The notes: a model not told the origin generated them from the sequence alone. A stretch of 12,329 nucleotides of DNA from Alphaproteobacteria bacterium (GCA_030639165.1 DAOWDF010000130.1:1-12329), one strand, 5' to 3'. Counted from the stretch's first letter, positions 1 to 6,970 are shown. Made by a program: numbers and translations.

Positions 1-27
1 AATTTTAGTATAAGCGAGGCTTTGATA

Positions 28-684
28 ATGAAAAAACATATATTCAGATGGGTTATTTTACTAGCTATTGGCTTTGGAGTAGGCTCAGCTATAGGATATT
101 TCCAGTCAAAAGATGAAGTGGACAGCGAAACCATTACCGCTTCCACCGGCAATAAAGCTGCTACTATTATTAAACAGCCTAAAAAAGCATCAAGCCTAAT
201 GAGTATTGAAGGCAAGTTTTCCCTAACAGATCATGAGGGACAGGCAGTTACGCAAGATACTTATGCAGGCAATTATAAGCTTATATTCTTTGGATTTACA
301 TACTGCCCTGCTATATGCCCTGCCGAGCTGCAAAAAATTACCCTAATAATGGGAGAGCTTGAAGATCTATCCGAAAAAGTTACTCCGTTATTTATAACCA
401 TCGATCCTGAGCGCGATAATGTAGCCGCAATGAACAGCTATGTTACGCAGTTCCATGAGAAGCTAGTAGGCCTTACTGGATCAATAAAACAAATAGAAGA
501 TGTTAAAAAATCATTTAAAGTTTATGCATCAAAAGTAGAAAATGAAATGATGGATGAATATATGATGGACCACTCATCGTTTATGTACTTGATGAGTCCA
601 GAAAACAAGCTAATTGCTCTCTACCCGTCCAAAGATGGAGCCATCAAAATTGCAGAAGAAGTTAAGAAACTAATCACTGAGTAG
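28..684 (+). CDS. SCO1/SenC family copper chaperone, membrane anchored
   Basis: SCO proteins are thioredoxin-fold, copper-binding proteins that help assemble the CuA site of cytochrome c oxidase and act on the periplasmic face of the inner membrane. Reading from the ATG at 28 gives 218 aa. Residues about 8-26 form one hydrophobic N-terminal anchor, followed by a polar linker to about residue 58 and then the thioredoxin-like domain. The metal site is visible: FTYCPAICP puts the CxxxC cysteines at C93 and C97, and the third ligand is H182 in MDHSSFMYL. The DPERD motif after the central strand (126-130) is also typical. An in-frame TTG at 22 would add two residues, but GAGG at 16-19 is better spaced for the ATG at 28. 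The 3' end overlaps the convergent SCP2-like gene by 15 nt. No oxidase gene lies in the window, so the target is inferred from the family. Confidence 0.93.
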   Translation: MKKHIFRWVILLAIGFGVGSAIGYFQSKDEVDSETITASTGNKAATIIKQPKKASSLMSIEGKFSLTDHEGQAVTQDTYAGNYKLIFFGFTYCPAICPAELQKITLIMGELEDLSEKVTPLFITIDPERDNVAAMNSYVTQFHEKLVGLTGSIKQIEDVKKSFKVYASKVENEMMDEYMMDHSSFMYLMSPENKLIALYPSKDGAIKIAEEVKKLITE

Positions 685-972
685 TGAGGATAGCTTTAGG
701 GCGTAACCCATAGAGCCTTGCACTTTCAGCTTGCCGCTCATAAAGGCCATGGTGGCATCTTGCGTCCCATCAATAATTTTCTGGAATAACTCTACCGTGC
801 AAACAAAAGTAGTGTCTGCATCAATATCCTCGTTACTCATAACTGCTGGGCTTTGCGTCCCATCAATGAAGATGATCCCTTCACCACTAAAATCAAATTT
901 TATCTTTGCACCCAGCTTTGGAGCATAAGATAATTTATCCTGCATGGTTTTTTCTATATTCTCAAAAGTCAT
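670..972 (-). CDS. SCP2 sterol-binding-like domain protein
   Basis: This is a 100-aa protein made of a single SCP2-like domain. It starts with the usual short helix and a KLG-x-KIKFDF strand, followed by GEGIIFIDGT and an aspartate-rich segment (NEDIDADTTFVCT). It ends with the family signature of a G-x-x-DATMAFMSGKLKVQGSMG stretch and a closing helix (ALKLSSLL). In this family the C-terminal GKLKVxG strand and last helix enclose a hydrophobic cavity for lipids. Bacterial stand-alone members are cytosolic, and their ligand is usually unknown. The ATG at 972 follows an AGGGGC ribosome binding site about 5 nt upstream. The last 15 nt overlap the convergent SCO gene on the opposite strand, and both stop codons lie inside the overlap. 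The family call is solid; the substrate cannot be told from sequence. Confidence 0.85.
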   Translation of the reverse strand: MTFENIEKTMQDKLSYAPKLGAKIKFDFSGEGIIFIDGTQSPAVMSNEDIDADTTFVCTVELFQKIIDGTQDATMAFMSGKLKVQGSMGYALKLSSLLSD

Positions 973-1141
973 TTAGTGCCCCTAATTTTCAATTACACGT
1001 ACTATATATAGGTTTTCCACAAAAAAAAGTGTGAAAAACTAACTATCTGCATTTAATACTTTCAAAAAATATATTTATATATTAGCATTTCTACTCAACT
1101 AGGCATGTTCTTTGCCAATTTCTTTATAATTAAGGTTTTTC

Positions 1142-2356
1142 ATGATGGCACAAAAATTGTTAGCATCAACTCTATTGGCAGCTTGCCTTGCGACAACGTC
1201 CTTAGCATCGAGTAATGCTATAGCAAAAGATCCAGAGCTATCATTTTACCCGAAAAATAAATGGGTAGTAGGAGAAGTTGGCAGCACATCTGATGGAGGC
1301 CTACGAAACTGTGTCATAAGCAACAAATTAAATAATGGTTATATTGTTCAACTTGCAGGAACAGCCAACGGATTTACAAACATAAACATAGATTTCCGCC
1401 AAGACAGCTTCAAAGAAAATCAAAAATATGAAGTGAAATACACTATACCAGGCGTTATAGAGAAAAATATCCCGACAAAAGCGTATAAGAAAAACCTTCT
1501 TGTCGGCGACTTACGCGACAATAAAGAATTTGCAGATACACTAAGCACATCTGGCGCTCTAGACATAAATATTGCAAATACTGAGTTTCGTATTTATCTG
1601 ACTGGCCTAGAAGCCACAATGAATAAATATGAAACATGCATAAATCCAAATGCAAAAATTGCTGCGCAAGAAACACCTCAGCAACCTAAAGAAGTAAAGG
1701 GGGCGTTTGCACCACCACCACCACTTCTTACACAAATGCCAGAAGGTGCGCCATCACTGGGTGCTAATAATAGTCCGCGCCCAATAGCATCTTTGACACC
1801 ACGCTATAGCGAGACACTAGCAGAAGAGATGAAAAGCAACAACTCGGTGCTACCATTGCTAAAACCAGCGACGCAACAAGACGATACTGCCGATAAATTA
1901 AAATCAATAGAGCCATCAAGCAATAATTATGATGGCAACACACAAAAAATGCGCAAAAAAATATCCGCCCTTGAGAAACAAATGGGCGTATTAATGAATA
2001 AGAATAAAGAGCTTGATACAGAGCTCAGAATGACCCTAGAAGATGCGGAAGGTGAGAGACTTTCCATCTCATCAGATAACTGGGATTTAGAGCGCGCCAC
2101 TATGAAATTCAACGAAGCTGAACGTCAAATTATGCGAATCGGAAGAAAGCTGCAAAATCAAAAAGCCTTGTGCCAAAAAGAAAAAGAAGGGCTAGAAAAT
2201 GTTTTATTTGACCCTGAGCTAACCAATCAGCAACAAATCTCAAAGCTTACTGCGCTAGAAACTGAGCTTGATACGCAAAAAGCTGATTTCTACAGAAAGC
2301 AGCGTCAATATGAAGAGCGTATTAGATTGCTTGAAAAAAGACTTGGCAATCAATAG
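1142..2356 (+). CDS. Exported protein of unknown function, C-terminal coiled coil
   Basis: I do not recognise this 404-aa protein as a named family. Residues 1-28 look like a Sec signal peptide: two Met, a Lys, a hydrophobic core (LLASTLLAACLATTSLA) and an AIA-K cleavage-like site. Next comes a compact domain to about residue 170 with two cysteines, in LRNCVIS and YETCI, which could form a disulfide in the periplasm. Its end reads FRIYLTGLEATMNKYETCI. A Pro/Ser-rich, low-complexity linker (about 175-260) contains APPPPLL. The C-terminal 135 residues are strongly charged and heptad-like (KKISALEKQMGVLMNKNKELDTE and onwards), ending in a second helix, so a long coiled coil is likely. Start: two consecutive ATGs (1142 and 1145) follow AAGG at 1132-1135; either could be used. 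It stands alone, convergent with rsh 40 nt away. A periplasmic scaffold or adaptor role is only a guess. Confidence 0.85.
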   Translation: MMAQKLLASTLLAACLATTSLASSNAIAKDPELSFYPKNKWVVGEVGSTSDGGLRNCVISNKLNNGYIVQLAGTANGFTNINIDFRQDSFKENQKYEVKYTIPGVIEKNIPTKAYKKNLLVGDLRDNKEFADTLSTSGALDINIANTEFRIYLTGLEATMNKYETCINPNAKIAAQETPQQPKEVKGAFAPPPPLLTQMPEGAPSLGANNSPRPIASLTPRYSETLAEEMKSNNSVLPLLKPATQQDDTADKLKSIEPSSNNYDGNTQKMRKKISALEKQMGVLMNKNKELDTELRMTLEDAEGERLSISSDNWDLERATMKFNEAERQIMRIGRKLQNQKALCQKEKEGLENVLFDPELTNQQQISKLTALETELDTQKADFYRKQRQYEERIRLLEKRLGNQ

Positions 2357-2387
2357 AAATAACCGTTAGCTACACCTGACTTAGCAG

Positions 2388-2422
2388 CCGTAGATATTAG
2401 TGCCCACGATCCCTATCTACGG
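2388..2422. repeat. 9-bp perfect inverted repeat around the rsh stop codon
   Basis: CCGTAGATA at 2388-2396 is the exact reverse complement of TATCTACGG at 2414-2422, separated by 17 nt that include the rsh stop codon (2397-2399). The hairpin can form in RNA from either strand. It lies between two convergent genes but has no T run after it on either strand, so it is not a classic intrinsic terminator. It may be a 3'-end stabilising structure, or chance. Confidence 0.5.
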
Positions 2423-4556
2423 ATATAATGATTGAAGTGGCTCTCAATGCTGCAATTATATTATTCAGGTGCTTCGTATCTTTTACAAAAACGTCGACAA
2501 TCATCTCCCAGAACTCAAGAGATCGGCTTGTAATTTTGAGGTTAGTAATATTTCCTGCATTACGGCCAATTACAGTTGATACAGTGCCTAGAGATCCTTG
2601 CTCATTCGACATAGTAACAATCAAACGACCAACCTGAGATTCTGGCATATCCTCTTGATTACCCCAAGATACATCCAACCAGCGCTCAGGAGTATCCGCA
2701 AAAGTCTCCAAAGTATCACAATCAATCGTATGTATTGTAACGCCCTTGCCAGTTGTCACAATTCCTATAATTCTATCGCCAGGAAGAGGATGGCAACAGC
2801 GCGCAAAATGCATGGCCATACCTGGTATCAACCCCTTAATAGGCATTGCATGACCATCGCCAGATTTGCGCTTAACCATCACAGCTTGATCCATATGCTC
2901 TGATGGTCGCTTTGAAATAACTTCCTGATGACTAGGGAATATCACCTTAAATACATCGCGCGCTATAAATATACCCGAACCTATATTCGCGTATATATCA
3001 TCATTTTCCTCGAAGCTATAATGTAAGAGAGCTCCTGAAACCACCTTCTCACCAAACTCATAACCCTCTTGGCGGAAGACCTTCTGTAGCATAGCCCTAC
3101 CTAGCGTAACAAACTCATCACGCTGTTGATTGCGTATATATTTACGGATATGTGAACGCGCCTTACCAGTAACAACAAAGCGCTCCCAAGTGGGTGACGG
3201 GGTTTGTGTTTTTGCGGTAATAATCTCAACCTGATCACCATTAACCAGACAAGAATTTAGTGGAGCTATTCGGCCATTTATTTTTGCACCAACACATTTA
3301 TCACCCACAGCGGAGTGAACTGCATACGCAAAATCCACTGAGGTAGCGCCGTTAGGAAGCTCAATAAGATCCCCGCGCGGCGTGAATACAAAAACCCTGT
3401 CCTGAAATAATTCTAGCTTAGTATGCTCCCAGAAATCTTCGGGCTTTTGCTCTTGCTCTAATATTTCTAGCAACTCACGAAGCCAACGATATTTGGTTAA
3501 ATCGCGCTGCTTTGTTTGATTACTGCCCTTATATACCCAATGAGCAGCGACCCCAAGCTCCGCCTCATCATGCATCTGAGAGGTTCTTATTTGCACCTCG
3601 ATACGCTGTCGCTGAGGCCCCATTATTGTAGTATGAATAGACTTATAACCATTCGGCTTAGGGGTGGATACATAGTCCTTAAAACGCCCTGGCACACTGT
3701 GGTATTTACCATGAATAATGCCGAGAGCCATATAGCAATCCTCAATATTATCAACCATAATTCGGAAAGCCATGATGTCGGAAAGCTGTTCAAATGCTAC
3801 ATTTTTACGCTGCATTTTCTTCCAGATAGAATAGCGGGTTTTCTCACGACCAGCTATTTCGGCCTCAATCCCACCTTCCTTTAATATATTCGTCAGGTCA
3901 GTAACAATAGCGTCAACAACACTGCCACCGTCATCCCTAAGATACTCAAGACGATTAGTTATACTCTCCCTCGCCTCAGGATTAACTTGCTCAAAGCATA
4001 GATCTTCCAGCTCTTCCTTTATGCAGTGAACGCCGATACGCTCAGCTAGCGGTGCATAAATCTCTAAAGTCTCTAACGAAATGCGACGGCGCTTCTCAAT
4101 TTTCTTAATACCGCCCATAGTGCGCATATTATGCAGGCGGTCAGCTAATTTAACCAAAAGAACACGAATATCTTCGGACATAGCCAAGAGAAGTTTACGA
4201 AAATTCTCCGCTTGCTTGCCTTCTACAGTTTGACTCTCAATACGGGTTAGCTTACTAACACCATCCACAAGATCAGCAACAACTTTACCGAACCTCTCCT
4301 CTAGATCCACAAAGGTAGCGTCAGTATCTTCAATCGTATCATGCAAGATTGCAGTTACAATTGTTGTTACATCCATGCGCATATCTGCGAGTATCTGCGC
4401 AACCTCTACAGGATGTAGATAATATGGCTCCCCAGATGAACGGAATTGCCCCTCATGCATCTCCTTTGCGTAAGAATATGCATCCTTAACCATTTCGGAG
4501 TCAAATTCAGGCTGATAACCATTAATAGTATCAAGAAGTTTCTCTAATTCACCCAT
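2397..4556 (-). CDS. rsh: Bifunctional (p)ppGpp synthetase/hydrolase, RelA/SpoT homologue (Rsh)
   Basis: This cytosolic enzyme makes (p)ppGpp from ATP and GTP/GDP and also hydrolyses it, setting the stringent response. The 719-aa protein has the full long-RSH order. The HD hydrolase domain (about 20-160) keeps H48, the H72-D73 pair in ILHDTIEDT, and D139 in LADRLHNMR. The synthetase domain (about 235-345) has D260, E320 in EVQIRT, and RFKDYVSTPKPNGYKS. RFKD at 291-294 is the RxKD form found in bifunctional enzymes rather than the ExDD form of synthetase-only RelA. TGS follows (about 387-448), then a Cys/His region with FARCCHPLPGD, and a C-terminal ACT domain (about 640-719). Intact catalytic residues in both domains imply both activities. 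It lies downstream of rpoZ on the same strand, a pairing usual in alphaproteobacteria, but with a terminator between them. A short AGG sits 5 nt before the ATG. Confidence 0.96.
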   Translation of the reverse strand: MGELEKLLDTINGYQPEFDSEMVKDAYSYAKEMHEGQFRSSGEPYYLHPVEVAQILADMRMDVTTIVTAILHDTIEDTDATFVDLEERFGKVVADLVDGVSKLTRIESQTVEGKQAENFRKLLLAMSEDIRVLLVKLADRLHNMRTMGGIKKIEKRRRISLETLEIYAPLAERIGVHCIKEELEDLCFEQVNPEARESITNRLEYLRDDGGSVVDAIVTDLTNILKEGGIEAEIAGREKTRYSIWKKMQRKNVAFEQLSDIMAFRIMVDNIEDCYMALGIIHGKYHSVPGRFKDYVSTPKPNGYKSIHTTIMGPQRQRIEVQIRTSQMHDEAELGVAAHWVYKGSNQTKQRDLTKYRWLRELLEILEQEQKPEDFWEHTKLELFQDRVFVFTPRGDLIELPNGATSVDFAYAVHSAVGDKCVGAKINGRIAPLNSCLVNGDQVEIITAKTQTPSPTWERFVVTGKARSHIRKYIRNQQRDEFVTLGRAMLQKVFRQEGYEFGEKVVSGALLHYSFEENDDIYANIGSGIFIARDVFKVIFPSHQEVISKRPSEHMDQAVMVKRKSGDGHAMPIKGLIPGMAMHFARCCHPLPGDRIIGIVTTGKGVTIHTIDCDTLETFADTPERWLDVSWGNQEDMPESQVGRLIVTMSNEQGSLGTVSTVIGRNAGNITNLKITSRSLEFWEMIVDVFVKDTKHLNNIIAALRATSIIISVDRDRGH

Positions 4557-4636
4557 ACGCGCCTGTAATTACCCAATTTATTATTTATTAATATATTTAC
4601 AAATAACATGGTTTTTACTTAAAAAATAGCAATAGA

Positions 4637-4667
4637 TAACAAAAAGCCGAACAATAAGTCCGGCTTT
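4637..4667 (-). terminator. Intrinsic terminator after rpoZ
   Basis: On the minus strand AAAGCCGGAC-TTATT-GTTCGGCTTT forms a 10-bp stem (one G-U pair) with a 5-nt loop, followed by TTGTT. Read on the plus strand the same wobble becomes an A-C mismatch, so the structure is better tuned for minus-strand RNA. It lies 28 nt after the rpoZ stop and before rsh, so rsh depends on read-through or its own promoter in 4557-4636. Confidence 0.8.
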
Positions 4668-4694
4668 AAATATTAGGTTTTTACAAATGATAAG

Positions 4695-5111
4695 CTAAAT
4701 GCCTGCTATATCACCCAAAGATGGAGGAGTTCCATCACCATCAACTTCACCATCATCTTTATCGTCAGATGATGCGCCAATTTCTTCGTCAGAATATATG
4801 CCTGATGCAGCAGTATTAGTAGCGATATCGCCCCACTCTTTTTCACCATCCATAAGCTCAACTTCATCTTCTTCATTATTTTGCGGAAGATAACGCTGAT
4901 AGCTTGCTATCATCTCTTCCTTCAAACCTGAAGTATCAATAGTCTCGCCTGCGATTTCACGCAAAGAAATTACAGTTTTCTTGTCATTATTACTCTCAAC
5001 AGTAGGAGTAGCACCAGATCCGATCTTGCGTGCACGCTGAGATGCCATCATCACAAGTTCAAAACGGTTTGGTATTTTTTCAATACAATCTTCGACAGTA
5101 ACCCGTGCCAT
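4695..5111 (-). CDS. rpoZ: DNA-directed RNA polymerase omega subunit, acidic C-terminal extension
   Basis: Omega is the small RNA polymerase subunit that wraps the beta-prime C-terminus and aids core assembly; in some bacteria it forms part of a ppGpp site. The N-terminus is the family signature: MARVTVEDCIEKIPNRFELV followed by MMASQRARKIGSG, then KKTVISLREIAGETID. At 138 aa it is much longer than the roughly 90-aa E. coli protein. The extra length, from about residue 80, is a low-complexity acidic tail (NNEEDEVELMDGEKEW, then SSDDKDDGEVDGDGTPPS) that is probably disordered. Extended omegas are known in alphaproteobacteria. The ATG at 5111 follows AAAAGGCG about 8 nt upstream. A candidate promoter lies at 5151-5179, and a strong terminator follows the gene. 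Placement beside rsh fits a growth-control pair. Confidence 0.95.
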   Translation of the reverse strand: MARVTVEDCIEKIPNRFELVMMASQRARKIGSGATPTVESNNDKKTVISLREIAGETIDTSGLKEEMIASYQRYLPQNNEEDEVELMDGEKEWGDIATNTAASGIYSDEEIGASSDDKDDGEVDGDGTPPSLGDIAGI

Positions 5112-5150
5112 AATTTTGCGCCTTTTAATAAAATTGGTATAATTTCAGAG

Positions 5151-5179
5151 TTTATAGTGCCTATTGGCTATAAATGCAA
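5151..5179 (-). promoter_or_regulatory. Candidate sigma70-type promoter for rpoZ
   Basis: On the minus strand TTGCAT (5179-5174) is separated by 17 nt from TATAAA (5156-5151). A start near 5144 would give a leader of about 33 nt containing the AAAAGGCG ribosome binding site. It fits the gap between leuA and rpoZ. The -10 matches consensus at five of six positions; the -35 keeps TTG only. Confidence 0.5.
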
Positions 5180-5214
5180 TAGCAGAATTATATTTTTGCC
5201 AAAAGCTACCAAGC

Positions 5215-6792
5215 TTAAAGCGAAACACTGCTCATTTGCGGGTTAACTTTTTCACGTGAGGCCAGTAATTTATTAAGGGCGTGGATATATGCCCTAGCGC
5301 TAGCCACCAAAGTATCTGCATCCGCGCCTAATCCGTTAATTATTTTGCCGTTCTCCTCTAGGCGCACAGTTACTTCGGCCTGAGCGTCAGTTCCGCCAGT
5401 TACTGCATGCACCTGATATAGCTTTAGGTTTGCATCAGGGTGGGGCTTAATTGCACGGATAGCCTTAAAGATAGCATCAACAGGGCCATTGCCCTCAATT
5501 TTGACGCATTCTTCTTTGCCATCCATATCAAGGCATATCTCGGCGGTCTGCGCGCCCGAAGTTCCAGCAATAACATGCAAAGATATAAACTTAATAGCTT
5601 CACTTTCGCTGGTGATCTCGTCTTCTACCAAGGCGATTAGATCATCCTCAAAGATTTCCTTCTTGCGATCCGCCAAGTTCTTAAAGCGGACAAAAGCATC
5701 ATTAAGAGCATTATCACTAAGATCAAAACCTAGCTCCTTCAGCTTCTCACTAAAGGCATGGCGGCCTGAATGCTTGCTCATAACAAGGTTACTTTGCGAT
5801 AGACCGACGCTTTCAGGGGTCATGATCTCATAGGTATTGGCGTTTTTAAGCATACCATCTTGATGAATACCACTAGCGTGAGCAAAAGCGTTCGCGCCAA
5901 CGATTGCCTTATTTGGCTGCACAGAAAATCCTGTGATAATGGAAAGATTTCGAGATGCCTTAGTTATTTGCGTAGTGTCGATATTATTAGTGAAGGGCAT
6001 AATATCATAACGAGTACGTAGCGACATTATAACTTCCTCTAACGCCGCATTACCTGCGCGCTCACCAATGCCGTTAATTGTGCATTCCACCTGACGCGCT
6101 CCCGCATTTACGCCTGCCAAGGAGTTAGCAACAGCCACACCAAGGTCATTATGACAGTGAGTAGAGATTATCGCCTTATCAATATTAGGAACGCGATCAA
6201 ATAGCATTGCAATTTGCGCAGCATATTCATCAGGCATAGAATAACCGACAGTATCAGGGATATTAACAGTGCGCGCACCTGCTTCAATTGCTGCCTCAAC
6301 GCAGGCACATAAGAAGTCAGCCTCTGTACGCGAGGCATCTTCAGCGCTCCACTCAACATCATCCGTGAATTTTCTAGCAAAGGTCACGCTGTTTTTTACT
6401 GCCTCAAGTACAGCCTCAGGCTCCATCTTAAGCTTATACTTCATGTGAAGCGGAGAAGTTGAGATAAAAGTATGTATGCGCTTGGAAGAGGCTGGCTCTA
6501 TCGCTCTACCTGCCGCTTCTATATCGCTTTCTTTGGCGCGTGCAAGTCCACATACAGTTGCGTTTTTAACGGTTTTGGCAATTTCGTTTACTGCTTCGAA
6601 ATCTCCGGCGGATGCCACTGGGAAACCAGCTTCTATTACGTCCACACCTAGATCATCCAAAGTAGCAGACATTTTGAGCTTTTGCTCTAGATTCATGGCG
6701 CAGCCAGGGGATTGCTCGCCATCCCTTAAAGTGGTGTCGAATATTATGATACGGTTTGGGTCTTTTTTAACTATGTCATAGGCTCTACTCAT
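5215..6792 (-). CDS. leuA: 2-isopropylmalate synthase
   Basis: LeuA condenses acetyl-CoA with 2-oxoisovalerate to give 2-isopropylmalate, the first committed step of leucine synthesis, in the cytosol. The 525-aa length suits full-size LeuA. The TIM-barrel catalytic domain begins with IIIFDTTLRDGEQSPG (R23-D24 and Q27 of the DTTLRDGEQ signature). It carries the metal-binding H212-x-H214 in STHCHNDLG and the GIGERAGNAALEE motif at 241-253. A linker region then leads to the C-terminal LeuA dimer/regulatory domain (from about 395), which ends in a GLGADADTLVASARAYIHAL-type helix; in the family this domain binds leucine for feedback inhibition. The ATG at 6792 has a purine-rich site AAGGAAAAGG just upstream. 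It is a single gene here, with no leuBCD in the window. The 5' region carries a Leu-rich leader peptide and structured RNA, so attenuation is likely. Confidence 0.97.
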   Translation of the reverse strand: MSRAYDIVKKDPNRIIIFDTTLRDGEQSPGCAMNLEQKLKMSATLDDLGVDVIEAGFPVASAGDFEAVNEIAKTVKNATVCGLARAKESDIEAAGRAIEPASSKRIHTFISTSPLHMKYKLKMEPEAVLEAVKNSVTFARKFTDDVEWSAEDASRTEADFLCACVEAAIEAGARTVNIPDTVGYSMPDEYAAQIAMLFDRVPNIDKAIISTHCHNDLGVAVANSLAGVNAGARQVECTINGIGERAGNAALEEVIMSLRTRYDIMPFTNNIDTTQITKASRNLSIITGFSVQPNKAIVGANAFAHASGIHQDGMLKNANTYEIMTPESVGLSQSNLVMSKHSGRHAFSEKLKELGFDLSDNALNDAFVRFKNLADRKKEIFEDDLIALVEDEITSESEAIKFISLHVIAGTSGAQTAEICLDMDGKEECVKIEGNGPVDAIFKAIRAIKPHPDANLKLYQVHAVTGGTDAQAEVTVRLEENGKIINGLGADADTLVASARAYIHALNKLLASREKVNPQMSSVSL

Positions 6793-6836
6793 GGCCTTTT
6801 CCTTTATAATATAATGTTTTCTTGAAAGTTTTAGAC

Positions 6837-6881
6837 CCCTTGTAGCGCAGACATGTAAAATGCCTCATACTCGCTCAAGGG
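6837..6881 (-). promoter_or_regulatory. 16-bp hairpin in the leuA leader
   Basis: Minus-strand arms: CCCTTGAGCG (6881-6872) with CGCT-A-CAAGGG (6847-6837), and AGGCAT (6865-6860) with ATGTCT (6854-6849), closed by a TTTAC loop. The stem starts inside the last two codons of the leader peptide, so a ribosome ending there would open it. ACAAGGGG rather than T residues surrounds the 3' arm, so it is not an intrinsic terminator. Confidence 0.6.
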
Positions 6882-6934
6882 CGGATAAGGAGAAGGCTTG
6901 GTAGCAATAAGATATTTGCGTGGCTCATATTCAT
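6875..6934 (-). CDS. leuA leader peptide, 19 aa, leucine rich
   Basis: The ATG at 6934 opens MNMSHANILLLPSLLLIRP, ending in TGA at 6877-6875. Six of 19 codons are Leu, in two runs: TTA-TTG-CTA and CTT-CTC-CTT. They use five different Leu codons, so several Leu-tRNA species would be monitored, and Ile codons flank both runs. This is the hallmark of leader peptides of leucine biosynthetic operons (compare enterobacterial leuL with its Leu run), and it lies directly in front of leuA on the same strand. No clear Shine-Dalgarno sequence precedes the ATG, but the promoter at 6941-6970 would start transcription at the ATG itself, as known for some leaderless alphaproteobacterial leader peptides such as trpL of Sinorhizobium. 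The second ATG at 6928 is an alternative start. It has no role beyond sensing that I can see. Confidence 0.72.
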   Translation of the reverse strand: MNMSHANILLLPSLLLIRP

Positions 6935-6940
6935 GGGATT

Positions 6941-6970
6941 TATTTAACTTCTCTTATGCATCAATGTCAA
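6941..6970 (-). promoter_or_regulatory. Sigma70-type promoter for leuA leader
   Basis: On the minus strand a perfect TTGACA (6970-6965) is followed after 17 nt by TTAAAT (6947-6942), or after 18 nt by TAAATA (6946-6941). The A of the leader-peptide ATG (6934) is 7-8 nt past the -10, exactly where transcription would begin, giving a leaderless message. The -35 lies inside the last codons of the 68-aa gene upstream. Confidence 0.68.

Larger units (their letters stand above)
6793..6934 (-). promoter_or_regulatory. leuA leader RNA: predicted leucine attenuator
   Basis: From the predicted start at 6934 to the leuA ATG the transcript holds three elements. First is a 19-codon peptide with two LLL runs. 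Second is a hairpin at 6881-6837: CCCTTG+AGCG+AGGCAT pairs with ATGTCT+CGCT+CAAGGG, 16 bp (one G-U) with a 6/1 internal loop and one bulged A. Third, GCCTTCTCCTT (6897-6887), inside the peptide's second Leu run, can pair at 10 of 11 positions with AAGGAAAAGGC (6804-6794), the leuA ribosome binding site. The hairpin encloses the peptide's stop codon and would bring the two distant segments together. No T run follows any stem, so transcription termination is not supported. The structures are seen by eye; the leucine response is inferred. Confidence 0.6.

Noticed and set aside
1125..1130. Perfect TATAAT just before the exported coiled-coil gene
   Set aside because: A start about 7 nt later (near 1137) would leave out the AAGG ribosome binding site, and the sequence 17 nt upstream (GGCATG) is no -35.
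3516..3884. Plus-strand 122-aa frame inside rsh
   Set aside because: It is antisense to the conserved synthetase domain, with no recognisable protein features; a shadow of rsh coding.
5203..5216. Small hairpin AAGCT-TGGT-AGCTT at the leuA stop as a terminator
   Set aside because: The stem is only 5 bp and AT-rich, and the T run is short and broken by GGC.
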